Source: Chaetomium olivaceum | Taxonomy: Eukaryota; Ascomycota; Sordariomycetes; Sordariales; Chaetomiaceae | Assembly (NCBI GenBank): GCA_039881045.1 | Contig: JAYWVB010000004.1 | Coordinates: 682,001 to 746,000, forward strand | Direction: 5' to 3' | DNA length: 64,000 nt | The notes under the pieces: model-generated | What the model saw: the letters and a program-made list of their open reading frames with translations, nothing else | Databases searched by the model: none | What the model was told of the DNA's origin: nothing | In this document: piece by piece, positions 35,406-45,676 of the stretch | Layout of the letters: each line of letters opens with the position of its first letter | How positions within the stretch are numbered: the stretch's first letter is position 1 | Made by a program: the position numbers and the translations under genes

Positions 35406-37118
35406 CTAAGCAAAACTAGGCAAGATCTTGCAGCAGCTCATGATATAGCCCATTCCGTCACAGTACTTCAGGTCCCCCTTGCCAAGTTCATCCTGCGCCC
35501 AACTGGCCTGCAGTAACGTCCGCACAAGATTGAACGAACGGGAAGAGTTGCTATTTTCCGTCCTGGAGATGAGGTCGAGCACTAGAGCCCGCTGATCATC
35601 GCTCCGAGCCTCGCAGCCCAGAATAAAGACGGGGAACTGTCGGTCGCAGGAGCCCAACCGGGCGAGTATCGTGAAGCCCTTGTCAATGTGCTGCTGTGTC
35701 CTGTTCGACTGGCCCCGCAGGCTATCGGACGCCCGGCTGAGGTACACAAGTATGGCTAATCGGTAGAGTTCCATCACCAATGGCGTGTCTGCGCTGCCGT
35801 CGGCTGTCGCCGGCAGCTCCATGCTCCTAATCCTCCAGTCTAGGATCTTCAAAAAGGACTTGTGCTCGTCTTGTTCTGTGGGCGTCATAGATGGGAAGTG
35901 GCTAGAGACGGCGTCGCAAACTTTCGACAGCAGTTCCATTAGAGCCAGCGGCGGCGATGCTGTTTTTGAACGCTATGTGAATCACATCAGAAAACGCTTC
36001 CTAGTCACCTCGCTAACTTTTGCAGTGGTCTTACCTTGGCACGGGGGCTTTCCATAGTCGGCGAGAGGCCTAACGGACTGGACGCGCCGGTTAGCGAAGG
36101 CGGCGGTTTGTCCGTAGATTCTCTGTGCCAGTGCCGTAGGCTGAAACGGGCGAGGACATCATGGTAGTACACCCAGTCCAACAAAGCGTCCAGGTCGCTA
36201 TCGTTCCGAAGCTCTTTAAGACCAGCGGCCTGTATCATGTCCTTGGCGCTGCGAAGATAACACATCCACTCCCCTGAACTACAAGATATCTGGTGGATCT
36301 AATAATATAACGATTAGCATGGCAGCACGCCGGCAGCCGCTGACAGTACCGACCTCAAGAGAACACAGCAGCATATTTGTCGCAACATGCTGGATCGCTT
36401 CCGCGGTGCCAATGTATTTCCCCGACGTGGCAGCCAATGCTTCAAGGGCCGAGATCTTCAGCTCGATTGCCTGTGGGTTGTCATTATGGCGATGAAGCGA
36501 GGACAGGGCGAGAAGTGAGCGAAACAGCGCCGTGGACGCCGCCGTGTTGCTGGCCAAGGCGATGCGGATGACGACGTTCCCCAGCTCGGCGGGATCACGC
36601 CCAAAGGTGGCAAGGGATCTCGAAGCGGTCAGGTGGACTGAGTTTGTCAGCCAGAGCAGTCGGCGGTGTTTGTCTAGATGGACCTCTCTGGTAATATGAA
36701 CCCACAGTATTGGATCAGGTCTTGGTCACCGGCCTGCATGTTTGCCGGATTCCAGACCGCTCGGATGTCCCAGGCTGGCCGGATGCGCACTAAAAGGCGT
36801 TAAAAAGGGCCCAAACATCATCGCAGGGTGTTATCAACTTACCATTGGATTCCAGGCGGCGGAGGTAATAGTGCATTTCCATATCCTGCTGTGATACCTG
36901 AACCACTTGCATGTGCGCGTCGCCGGCATGCGAGTTTCTGCTCGCGGCTTTGGGTACCGAGCCCAACGGCGACTTGCCCACAACAGCCCGTTTCGGATCA
37001 CCTGCATTAGGCCAGGATAGTCGAAGACTAGGACCTTGCCGAGACTGTAATTCCAGAAGCAGTGGGCATAGGTCTACTTCCCGACCGGGAGAGCTCCTAT
37101 CGAGAAGCCCATGTTTCA
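35406..37118 (-). CDS. Fungal transcription regulator of the Zn2Cys6 class, zinc cluster not visible
   Basis: At least five exons read leftwards. Exon joins seen include 36842/36790 (GTAAGT to TTTAG) and 36705 to the CTCAG before TCCACCTGACC. Conserved family segments are LRLSWPNAGDPKRAVVG, DMEMHYYL, LATFGRDPAELGNVVIRIALA, LLCSLE-IHQISC and the C-terminal LLQASWAQDELGKGDLKYCD. These match the middle and ligand-binding homology region of Zn2Cys6 activators, which bind DNA in the nucleus. The expected CX2CX6C cluster should lie just upstream of 37118 (the exon begins KHGLL, as after a cluster) but no cysteine-rich frame is present to 37300. The gene may be N-terminally damaged or have a distant first exon. 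The nearby dehydrogenase and PKS suggest a metabolic-cluster regulator; that is inference. Confidence 0.7.
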
Positions 37119-37815
37119 CTGCCAAGAGATTTTGTTAGCCTTCGACTACTAGTCCGACTCCCGGGCGCGAGTCGCTTCTGACGCCTCGTGTCTTACAAAA
37201 AATATCCGCGAATGCCAATGCCATGGATGTCGCAACTGGGCAATACGAGCCGGTCGCTTGCTCTGCTGCACGCCGTTTAGGCGGCTAGGTGGAGGCCTAT
37301 GTGGTTGGTAAGAAAGCGACCGGAGGCCCGGAGCTCAATGCTGACAAAAGATAAGGGGGTAACTGGACCTCCCTTGCAAGTTGCCTCGATCTCGAATCTC
37401 AGGTTACACTGCAGGACGTGTGCGGAGTTTTCTAGTCCTTCCCATTGGCCCCTTTTTGCGCGAAAGTCAGTACCCCCTACCTTTGAAAACACCCTCGCTT
37501 TGAACACTTCCAAATCTTGGATTATGAACGCAGACCTGGCTGGCAAGAAAAGCAGAAAGGGAAAAACCCGCCAGCTGCAGGTGAGCCATAGGATTCAACG
37601 ATGGGCAACTATCGTGTAAGCAGAACTGGGCTTAGGAATCAAGATGAGCACTCCCAGCAGATCCAAAAGGAAAAATGGTAATATATATCTAGTACAAGCC
37701 GCCGGCTTAATATCAAGTACACTCACTTTCGTCAACGCCAATTGTCTTCATATCTCTAGTCCTTGTTCCACTGTCTTTGCAAAACTTTCTGCGTCCCTAC
37801 TATCATCCTGCCGCA
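37119..37815. other. Region between divergent regulator and dehydrogenase
   Basis: No gene is supported in either direction. The minus strand should hold the lost or distant first exon of the regulator, but no zinc-cluster frame is found. The plus strand carries the leader of the dehydrogenase; C-rich sequence ends at ATG 37816. Confidence 0.5.
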
Positions 37816-38912
37816 ATGCCTTCCTACGTCATCACCGGAGTTTCCAGGGGAATCGGGGTATGCTCGACAACTTCAACCCTCGCCATTTGCCTCTGGCACC
37901 CTGTACCTCTGAGCCGACGTTAACAACCGCAATCTAAATAGTACGAGTTCATTCGCCAATATTCCAGCGATCCGAACAACACCGTCATCGGACTCGTTCG
38001 TAATAAGGATGCGACCCTGAAGAAAGTATCAGAGGACCCGGACATTAAGGAGCGCAGCAATATCCACATTTTGCAAGCCGACGTGACCGACTACAATGCT
38101 CTGCAGGTAGGAAGCCAGCTCAACCTGGGGGACAAGTCCTATGGGTGGGGTTCAGATGCTGAAACAATTTTACAGGCTGCAGTCGCCGAGACAGCCAAGA
38201 TCACCAGCGGGAGTCTTGACTACCTCATCGCCAACGCTGCTTTCCTAACTCTCTTTGATGCCTTTGACCCCATCGGGACCTTGTAGTATTTCTCGACCTG
38301 GGAAACATTGGCTCGCAACTGACACGACAGATAGGAGTGACCAGCCCGAGATGGTCACGGAGACCTTGAGAAAGCTGTTCGAAGTCAACGTTATTGGCAA
38401 CGTCCACCTCTTCAAGCTATTCCTGCCTCTCATTCTCAAAGGCCAGGCAAAGAATGTCATCGCCATTTCCACGGGCCTCGCCGACACAGAAATTACCAAA
38501 GACTACGACGTGGCCACCGGCTCGCTGTACTCGACCAGCAAGGCGGCCCTAAACATGGTCGTTGCCAAGTACAGCGCTCAGTACAAGAAAGACGGCGTTC
38601 TCTTCCTCGCGCTTTCCCCGGGCCTGGTCGAGACGGGCTACTATAAGGACCGTAAGTTTCCAGTATTTTTGTTTCGAGTATTTGCCCAGCCTTGCTGACG
38701 GGTCTTTTTGTTCTTCCACAGTGACCCCGAAACAAATGGAAGGATTGGGGGGCATGATGGCCAGGTTCGCCGAGTACGCACCTCACTTCAAGGGACCTAT
38801 TACCCCAGAGCAGTCTGTCACTGCTGTGAGGTCAGTGATCGCAAACGCTAGTGTCGAGAAAGGCAATGGTGGTGACTTTCTCTCCCACCTCGGCAACAAG
38901 CAGTGGCTCTGA
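37816..38912 (+). CDS. Short-chain dehydrogenase/ketoreductase, one frame break
   Basis: A classical SDR of about 250 residues. Cofactor motif GVSRGIG ends exon 1 (37816-37857), NAA lies at about 38230, and the catalytic YSTSK at about 38527 follows the IAISTG serine. Further exons are about 37943-38106, 38176-38283, 38334-38651 and 38722-38912. It uses NAD(P)H to reduce a carbonyl. It resembles the ketoreductases annotated in fungal secondary-metabolite clusters, and a PKS remnant lies 9 kb downstream. A one-base deletion is inferred at 37980, where the frame of exon 2 changes between SSDPNN and TVIGLV. The remaining joins are in phase. Cluster membership is inference. Confidence 0.8.
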
Positions 38913-40205
38913 TGGCATTGGCACTGCTAGAGGTCTGGAGTAGTGGGGCTTAGACCCGTAAGGATTGATTAGGTAGTTCGTTCTTTGTATCTCAGGAGAC
39001 AGCAGCTGTAATATATTATTGCTCGCCAATGAATCTCTGTTTTTCTGTGCTGCAGCTTGCATAAGCCCTTCGTATTTGGCAGCCTCATTGGTACTTCTGT
39101 AAGCGTCCTGGACGGAACACGTGCATACCTTGAGTATGTAGTACGTCCTGCACCCTGCACAAGTGAGACCGCGCAGGGGGCGTCTCTCACACTATTCCAG
39201 TATGGTAATGTACATAACTACCGGACAGCCTTGCCTATGGCACACACACATGGAGGGGTGAGAGATCTTCCGGTTGTTTTTACTCGGCGGGCGCCCACCT
39301 AAAACACTCCCAACACACCCAACTCCAAAATGTACCGTGACTTACCGCTCATGACAACGCCCCCCCCCCCCCCCCCCCCAACAGAGCGCCCTACTCCTCG
39401 GTGACGGGCTTTTCTCCGTCTTTCAGTGGGTGATAATCTCGTATTGTTCCGCTACTATTCCTCATCCTGCTCACCGGGGACCTCCATCCTCCCCATCACT
39501 TGTTCCCACGGCTCCGCCCCCTCTAGAAGACCCTTAATCGCCACCACAACCCCATCCTCCAGGCTGTATGATCTCACCCTCGTAAGATTACCAACCCGTC
39601 ATTTAACGTATTAAAATCATTCATTATGTCCAACGGTGTACCTAGTTAGGTAGGTAAGCAGTTCAACTGTCCAGGTGTTGCCATCCTTTTTGACAAGATA
39701 CCTAATGATCATGTGAAAAGGTTTACCAACACACAATGCCTTCCTTCTGGGAGGGAAACCGAGCGAGAGAGGGCACGTGAAGCGGTTCTGAATGTGTATG
39801 TTGCGCTTCCTGATGGTTACACTACATTATTATGGAACCATGCCGGTACTTCTAAATGTGGAAGCTGGATTGCGGACTGGAGTAACGTTCCCATGGGTTA
39901 CGACTATCTCGAGAGAAAGCCTCGATGTACCGTGGTACGTAATTGGCTACTTAGTTCCCAAGATTTGCCCTCAATCCAGACTATGCCAAGCCCGAGACCT
40001 AAGACATTGGTATCGGACCGGTGAGGGAAAAGAGGGAGGTTATGAAGTGCGGCTGAAAGCCGAATTTCTGGACGCTGTCGAGGATAAGACGGGGTAAAAG
40101 GATGCCGTTCAATAGGTGAAGCAACCTTCAAATAAACCAATGAGGGAAAACAGTGGACTAAAGCAAAAAGTCCCATTACATTTCCTCGGAAACATCACAA
40201 GAGGG
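38913..40205. other. Intergenic with a 20-base poly-C tract
   Basis: No gene is supported. A run of 20 C lies at 39360-39379. The words CTAGGTAC, TAGGTAGGTA and similar recur around 39640. The LINE target site ends this stretch. Confidence 0.6.
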
Positions 40206-43200
40206 GTTGCCGCTAAATATTATTATTCATACCCCGCTATGCCCTAAGGCGTGCCGGACCTTCAGCTATTTAATGTACAGGAAAACCGCGCCCTCGCGGG
40301 CCGGATGAAAAACCCATACCGACAGTTAAGGAAAGTACATGTGCGTGAGCCTGCGTATACAAAGAGAGGAGGCCTCCTGGCCTCCGAGGGAGGTGCGTGC
40401 TAGGCCGCCGCTTCTAGCTCAAGCCTCCTGGCCAAACTGAACATCATCAGCCTCCCTGAGTCCATTAGCCATTCCAGGACCCTCCCCGCGAGCCGTGCCG
40501 ATGCAGGATCAATACCGTGTAGAACAGAGTAAAAGTCCCGTCGCGTTCGAATATCAGTTCTCTCCCATCTTCGAGTCAGCGGTGGGGCCAAACACCACAC
40601 TACCAGGTGCTCGGCAGTCTCCCGTCCTTCGCCGCACTGGCAGGCGGGCGTTAGGATCTCTGGGACTCCTCGTGTAAACAGAAAGTCCCGTAGGCCTATT
40701 GCCCCCGTTCGGATCTGGACCAGCAGAGAACTCCTCGCCTTGGTGAGACCGTCGTGCCGTCTTAGCGTTTCATCTCGGAATAGCGTCTCTCGCTGATGGT
40801 CAAAGTCGTCCGCCGGTCTGGTGATTGCTCTACCGTCCCGCTCCTTTAGCCACCTCGCTCTCCAGGCGTCCTCTACCACACTGTCCGTGTCTGCGGCTCC
40901 CCCCGTCCAGCGCGCGATCGTGCTCGCGGCTTTCTCCACTGCCGTGGGCTCCTGCAGTCCCACGGTTCGCGGCCGGCCCCTGTTGCCGCTCCTCGGGCGG
41001 AGCCTCTGCTGTATCTTGCGACAGGCAGTGAGAATGATCCCCCCTGCGGTCCTCTTGCCGCCCTGGCCGTCGTCCAGGTCGGTTCGCTGGAGTCTGGTTT
41101 CAAAGTCTGCAAGCCGTTTGTTGAAATACAGGTCTAACGGTGGCACCCACGTCTCCGTCTCGAGGTTGCGAATGGGAGTGGCTTTGAAGGCTCCCGCCAC
41201 AATCCGCAAGCTTTTGTTCTGGACCTTCCCGAGGGCCCCGGTGATGCCTTTCCTTACCGGCTCTCCTTCCACGTCCGTGGGGATGTGGAACGACGATGCG
41301 CCATAGGCCAGCGCTGACCGGATGCACTTTGTGTACACTTCTCGCGCCTTGGCTAGCCCTGGTCCCCACGTTTTCGCCGCTATTCTCGACAGTGCGTAGC
41401 TCTGGGTCTTCATTTTCTTTTCCACCGCCGCAAGGTGGGCTTTCCAGTTGAGCTTCCGGTCCAGCCAGACTCCCAGGAACCTGGCAGACTCCGTCGGTCT
41501 GACGGGGCTGGTGCCCCCCCCTGGGTTGGTGAGGTTTAGCTCGTTTGTCCACTGCCGTCGTCCCTTGTTGAAATGGATGAGTTCGCTCTTTTCCGGGGCA
41601 AACTTCATCCCCCGACTGTCGGCCCATCGTAGACACGTTTCCCACGCCGCCTCTAGTTGCCGGACGTTAGCCTCGGGGTTACGACCAAATACCATGAGGT
41701 TGGTGTCATCCGCAAACCCCGCTATAGCCAAGTGAGGGTGTTCGTCTTTTAGCTGCTTGTATAGTGAGGAAATGTAGAGGATGAAGAGGACAGGGGAAAG
41801 GGGTGAGCCTTGGGGGACCCCTGCCCGAACTGCCGTCGGTGCCGCTGCCTTGCCGTCAAAAAGGAGGGTGGCCTCGCGGCCCGTCAACCAGTCTTTCGTC
41901 CAGAGGACTAGCCACCTCGGGTAGCCCATTTCCCGCAGCGTTGCTAGCAATCGGGTGTGGTTGACCGTGTCAAAGGCTCCTGAAATGTCGAGTTGCAGTA
42001 GGGACGCCGCGGCCTTCTGTCTCCACGCCTCCTGGACCTGGGCTACTACTAGCCGGACAGCCAGCTCTGTGGAGCGATGTGCCCTGTTTCCCATCTGTTC
42101 GTCTGGTAACAGGCCGTTGGCTTCTGCCGCTTGAGTGACCTTTTTGGCGACCACTGACTCTATTACCTTCCCTAGGGTTGGCAGCAGCGCAATGGGCCTA
42201 TATCCCCCCGGGGTCTGATACACTGGCGGTGCTTTTCCCGGCTTCGGTAGTACTACGGTCCTTGCCCTTTTGAAGCGGTTGGGAAACCATCCCAGTTCCA
42301 GGCATCTCGTCACTAATACGGCGAGCACTTCAGCCAGTGATGTTCCACACGCCTTCAGTAGACCCATCGGCAGCAGGTCCTCCCCTGGCGCCTTCCAGGG
42401 GCTTGCTCCTCCTATTGCCTTCGTGACCTCGGTCGGTGTCACTGCCTGAGAGACGTCGAAGCCCGGGTTCCAGCTGCCCAGGAAGGCTTGGTCTTCCACG
42501 TCCGTTAGGTTGGCCGGAGGGTCCGGGAAGAACCTCTCGGCCAGTGCGCTTGCCTTCTGATCATGCGTTTCGGCTGTTACCCGCCCGGACGAGTCCTTAA
42601 ATGCCGGTAGCCTCGGTGGTTCGGGCGGCAAAAAGCTCCGTAGCCTAGCCCATCTTTCCAGTCTCCAGATCCGGTCAGGCTTCTCTGCCTCGCTTGCGTC
42701 CTGCAGATTGTTCCTCCAAGCCCTCGTCCGCGCTTCTCGCGTTGTTCTGGCAAGGTCCTTGAGCCTTTCGCCGAGCTCCTCCCAACAGTACTCTGCCCGA
42801 GTCTCCTTCGCCAGCCTTTCTGCCCTCCGGGCCTCCCGGGCGGCCTGTTGCACCTCCGCAGTCCACCAAGGAGAGCTATAGCCGCAGCTTCCCTTCTTCC
42901 GCGGAGTACTTTCCCCTGCGACCCAGGTGAGCCACCCAACCAGGCTGTCGAAAGCTCTGTCAAGGCCCTCGACTGTTCGGATCCTGGCCAGTAGCCCGTT
43001 CGGTCCCGGGTCTGTGAGTCCCATAGCCTTGCACAGTAACGTTGATTCAGCCTTCACCCTCTCCTTGTCCATCTTCTTCCAGGCCCAGCCGTCTGGTTGG
43101 GTTGGCCTCGGCCCATGCCCTCCCCCAACCTCGAGCACCTGTGGGTAGTGGTCCGACTTTCCACGACACTCTTCTCCGTAGTATACTGTTTGGAGGTTTT

Positions 43201-43688
43201 CTGACGTCCAGAAGTGGTCAATGGTTGACGGGCGGCCTCGCTGCCGCCCTTGAGGGGCTCGCGTTGCCGCCCCTTTTGGCGTCCTGATGGTGAGGTCCCA
43301 CAGGGAACTCAGCTTCAATAGGTCTTCGGATTTCCTGTCGTAGCGTCCAAACTCGTCCCACAGTGGGTGCTTTAGGTTGAAGTCCCCTGCTAGCACCACC
43401 GGGTGGCTCGGCCTTTGCCGCCCTTGGAGGGCTCTCGGCACGTTCTCACCGCCGGGAGGGTTGTAGATGGACCAAAGCTCGAATCCGCGACCTTCTCCGC
43501 CAAGGTCCGCCTCTGGAAACCACACGCGACACCAATTCTCCGTGGCTTCGGAGTCCCACTGCCTGATTTCAAACCTTTTGCTTACATATATCGCCGCCCG
43601 CCCCTCGAGTTTGTATACCAGGTGGTATCTGCTGCTCCGGGGGCAGTATGTGGACTTCGTCTCCTTGTTGATCCGTTGCCGCTAAATA
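40206..43688 (-). mobile_element. LINE (Tad/I-like) insertion with 14-bp target duplication
   Basis: The 14-base sequence GTTGCCGCTAAATA occurs at 40206-40219 and 43675-43688 and brackets an element of 3455 bases on the minus strand. The 3' tail on that strand is (AAT)n (GAATAATAA) directly before the target copy. The 5' end is truncated inside the endonuclease domain, which is typical of target-primed reverse transcription. The element is GC-rich, keeps one long open frame and shows no RIP signature, so the insertion is recent. Confidence 0.9.
40400..43672 (-). CDS. LINE ORF2: endonuclease (5'-truncated) and reverse transcriptase
   Basis: The open frame runs from the 5' junction (first usable codons near 43672) to the stop at 40400, about 1090 residues. 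The APE-type endonuclease part keeps GDFNLKHPLW, TIDHFW and KSDHYP but lacks its first motifs, because the element is truncated. The reverse transcriptase shows YRPIALLPTLGKV, LDISGAFDTVNH, GVPQGSPLSPVLF and the catalytic FADDTN (about 41705-41714). The C-terminus ends with a CQCGEGRETAEHLVVWC zinc knuckle-like motif. No RNase H domain was recognised. No frame break was seen. The copy cannot be fully autonomous because its endonuclease start and ORF1 are missing. Confidence 0.92.
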   Translation of the reverse strand: MNKETKSTYCPRSSRYHLVYKLEGRAAIYVSKRFEIRQWDSEATENWCRVWFPEADLGGEGRGFELWSIYNPPGGENVPRALQGRQRPSHPVVLAGDFNLKHPLWDEFGRYDRKSEDLLKLSSLWDLTIRTPKGAATRAPQGRQRGRPSTIDHFWTSENLQTVYYGEECRGKSDHYPQVLEVGGGHGPRPTQPDGWAWKKMDKERVKAESTLLCKAMGLTDPGPNGLLARIRTVEGLDRAFDSLVGWLTWVAGESTPRKKGSCGYSSPWWTAEVQQAAREARRAERLAKETRAEYCWEELGERLKDLARTTREARTRAWRNNLQDASEAEKPDRIWRLERWARLRSFLPPEPPRLPAFKDSSGRVTAETHDQKASALAERFFPDPPANLTDVEDQAFLGSWNPGFDVSQAVTPTEVTKAIGGASPWKAPGEDLLPMGLLKACGTSLAEVLAVLVTRCLELGWFPNRFKRARTVVLPKPGKAPPVYQTPGGYRPIALLPTLGKVIESVVAKKVTQAAEANGLLPDEQMGNRAHRSTELAVRLVVAQVQEAWRQKAAASLLQLDISGAFDTVNHTRLLATLREMGYPRWLVLWTKDWLTGREATLLFDGKAAAPTAVRAGVPQGSPLSPVLFILYISSLYKQLKDEHPHLAIAGFADDTNLMVFGRNPEANVRQLEAAWETCLRWADSRGMKFAPEKSELIHFNKGRRQWTNELNLTNPGGGTSPVRPTESARFLGVWLDRKLNWKAHLAAVEKKMKTQSYALSRIAAKTWGPGLAKAREVYTKCIRSALAYGASSFHIPTDVEGEPVRKGITGALGKVQNKSLRIVAGAFKATPIRNLETETWVPPLDLYFNKRLADFETRLQRTDLDDGQGGKRTAGGIILTACRKIQQRLRPRSGNRGRPRTVGLQEPTAVEKAASTIARWTGGAADTDSVVEDAWRARWLKERDGRAITRPADDFDHQRETLFRDETLRRHDGLTKARSSLLVQIRTGAIGLRDFLFTRGVPEILTPACQCGEGRETAEHLVVWCLAPPLTRRWERTDIRTRRDFYSVLHGIDPASARLAGRVLEWLMDSGRLMMFSLARRLELEAAA

Positions 43689-43956
43689 CGTAAAGCGAAT
43701 CGTAAACAAACCAACGGGAGAAAGGATTGATCAAGATAAAGGTTGCACAGCATCTCTGGGGAGGCATCTGTGAGGTGGCCATTGCGAGAATAGTCCTGAG
43801 ATACCCAGGTAGGCAGTTCGCGTCCAGTCAGCCGTAATTGTCTATTTGAAGGGGGAGTATCCCACGGTCATGGACAACTAAAGCGACGCTCAGATACCAT
43901 CTGACAAATTGACTCCGTCTGTTCACATTCAAACTATCTCACGAGACCTAGTCGCC

Positions 43957-44363
43957 ATGCACTTCTCAATTTTCTTGCTGTCTTGCCCCTTCCCGCTCTT
44001 GCAAGCGTCAATGGCCACTGCACTGGAGAGCATGCCACTGGTGCCTGGGGAGTGCATGGCATATGCATCAGCACCACCGAATGCACGAACCGCCGTGGAG
44101 AGTACAAGTCCGGTGCTTGCCCGCACGACCCGGAAGGCATCAAGTGCTGCGTGGTAGGAACTGGAGATGACGCCGACCAGAACCCCTGTGGCGGACTGTC
44201 ACTTTGCACTTGGACCGACAATGGATGTACAGGAAATTGGATGTCTGGTAAGTAATATCTCCATGATTTATTTGTCGCGAACAACAGTTGCAGTCTTCTG
44301 ACAAAATTCCGTGTAGGCTATTGCCCGGGACTGGACAATTACAAGTGTTGCCGCCTACGTTAG
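43957..44363 (+). CDS. Small secreted cysteine-rich protein, frame broken in the signal peptide
   Basis: About 110 residues. ATG 43957 starts MHFSIFLL. One base is missing near 43980, after which the frame continues as LPLPALASVNG, completing a signal peptide. The mature part carries about ten cysteines (GHCTGE, GICISTTEC, GACPHD, KCCVVG, NPCGGLSLC, GCTGNW). An intron at 44248-44316 leads to YCPGLDNYKCCRLR and the stop at 44361-44363. The spacing resembles small fungal secreted modules also found at the N-termini of cell-wall hydrolases. An effector-like or wall-related role is possible but unproven. It sits 270 bases from the LINE insertion. Confidence 0.72.
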
Positions 44364-45676
44364 GGAGCGAAGTGATGCAACTACATGGGCTATCATGATA
44401 GTTTAGTTCTGGAGATAGTATATACATGCAAAGCAGAAGACTCTATGTGTCAAATGATGGCGCCTTGAAATAGTACCACTGTCAAATTGAACAGTTTGTC
44501 GAAGAATACCGTCTAGCGCAGTGTTTGTTGCCGATATGCCACCCGTGTTGACGAATACTCACCATCAGGTATCCTGATATTCCAGCTATGCTTATGCTCT
44601 GACTATACTCCTTTGGTTTTCTGCAAGAAATATCAACATTCTTACCCCTTGAATGACACCAAACTCCACATAATACGTGCCATATTACCTCTCGCTCTCT
44701 CGTTGTGCACACCCCTTTTCTCCTGTCCGCCCCCCCTCCAATTACAAACACTCCCGAGGGATGCGCCAGCCCAACAGGCAACCCATGCCACCTGACCGCA
44801 TCACGCCGGGCTAGCTCGTCCGCCCTTCGGCGTCTCGGTCATACCCCACGGCTGCCGCTGGCCGCGTAATGTATTCGTTGCGCTCCTGCGGCGTGGTCAT
44901 CCGATGACGGATTAGGCTATGTCTCCGACCGGCGTGCAGCCGCTGGACTTGTTTGTCTGGGGAGTGTGGCTGTGGCGGAAATGGTGTAGGCGAGTGTCAA
45001 GCCCGTCTGTGGTGGACGAGTTGGTGAACATGGGTTGGGTGGGTGCCGTCTACATTGATGCTTGCCCGCCAGGAGCGGGGTGACGGTGAAAACTAGAGGA
45101 GCACGTCGAGGCCGGCATTGGGAGATACGGCAGGGCTTAGGTAGGGGTAAATGTGTCGGTTGGATTCCGATAGCCAAGAAAACTGTTAGTCGTTTTCCTG
45201 TGTAGTATATCGGCGTTCGTGTTCAAGGCCGCGCCTCCCCCCGACTAGGGGGTGGGTGGCAACTGAAATGGCCGTGCAGAAAGTCAGAACCTGGCTCCCT
45301 CTCGCCAAAAAAACCGACACGCCAGAAATAAAAAAGACAAAAAGTCAGAGATTTTGTTCCACTTCGTTTTCTTAAATTCAGGTTCGATTTGACCGAGAAA
45401 TATCGCATCAAGACAGCTCTGTGTACTTTGGGTGTATCGGCCTTTTTGCCCAGCGGGAGCCTGGGTATCTGAGGTATCGATCGCGACATGTCAACAACTG
45501 CTAGTCAAGCCATTAGGGAAGATGGTGCTCAAATGTACAGGATGCATCACTTTAGGGGCGGCGTATCAGGCATAGTTATCATTTTATGTTGAAGACTTCA
45601 TTTTCCCTCAAACAAATAAACAACGAGAATCCCTAGATACATGTTCTGTCTTTCTCCCATAATTCTCAGAAGCATA
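44364..45676. other. Intergenic with a second MITE-like copy
   Basis: No gene is supported. The region holds the element at 45298-45454 and then AT-rich sequence up to the pogo element. Sequence coding for the missing PKS N-terminus is not found here. Confidence 0.5.
45298..45454. mobile_element. Second copy of the MITE-like element (shorter)
   Basis: Starts with GCCAAAAAAACCGACA and ends GTGTATCGGCCTTTTTGCC, again as inverted ends. Its right 60 bases are almost identical to those of the copy at 34978-35270. It has a single internal GGTTCGATTTG unit instead of three. No clear target duplication remains. Confidence 0.65.
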
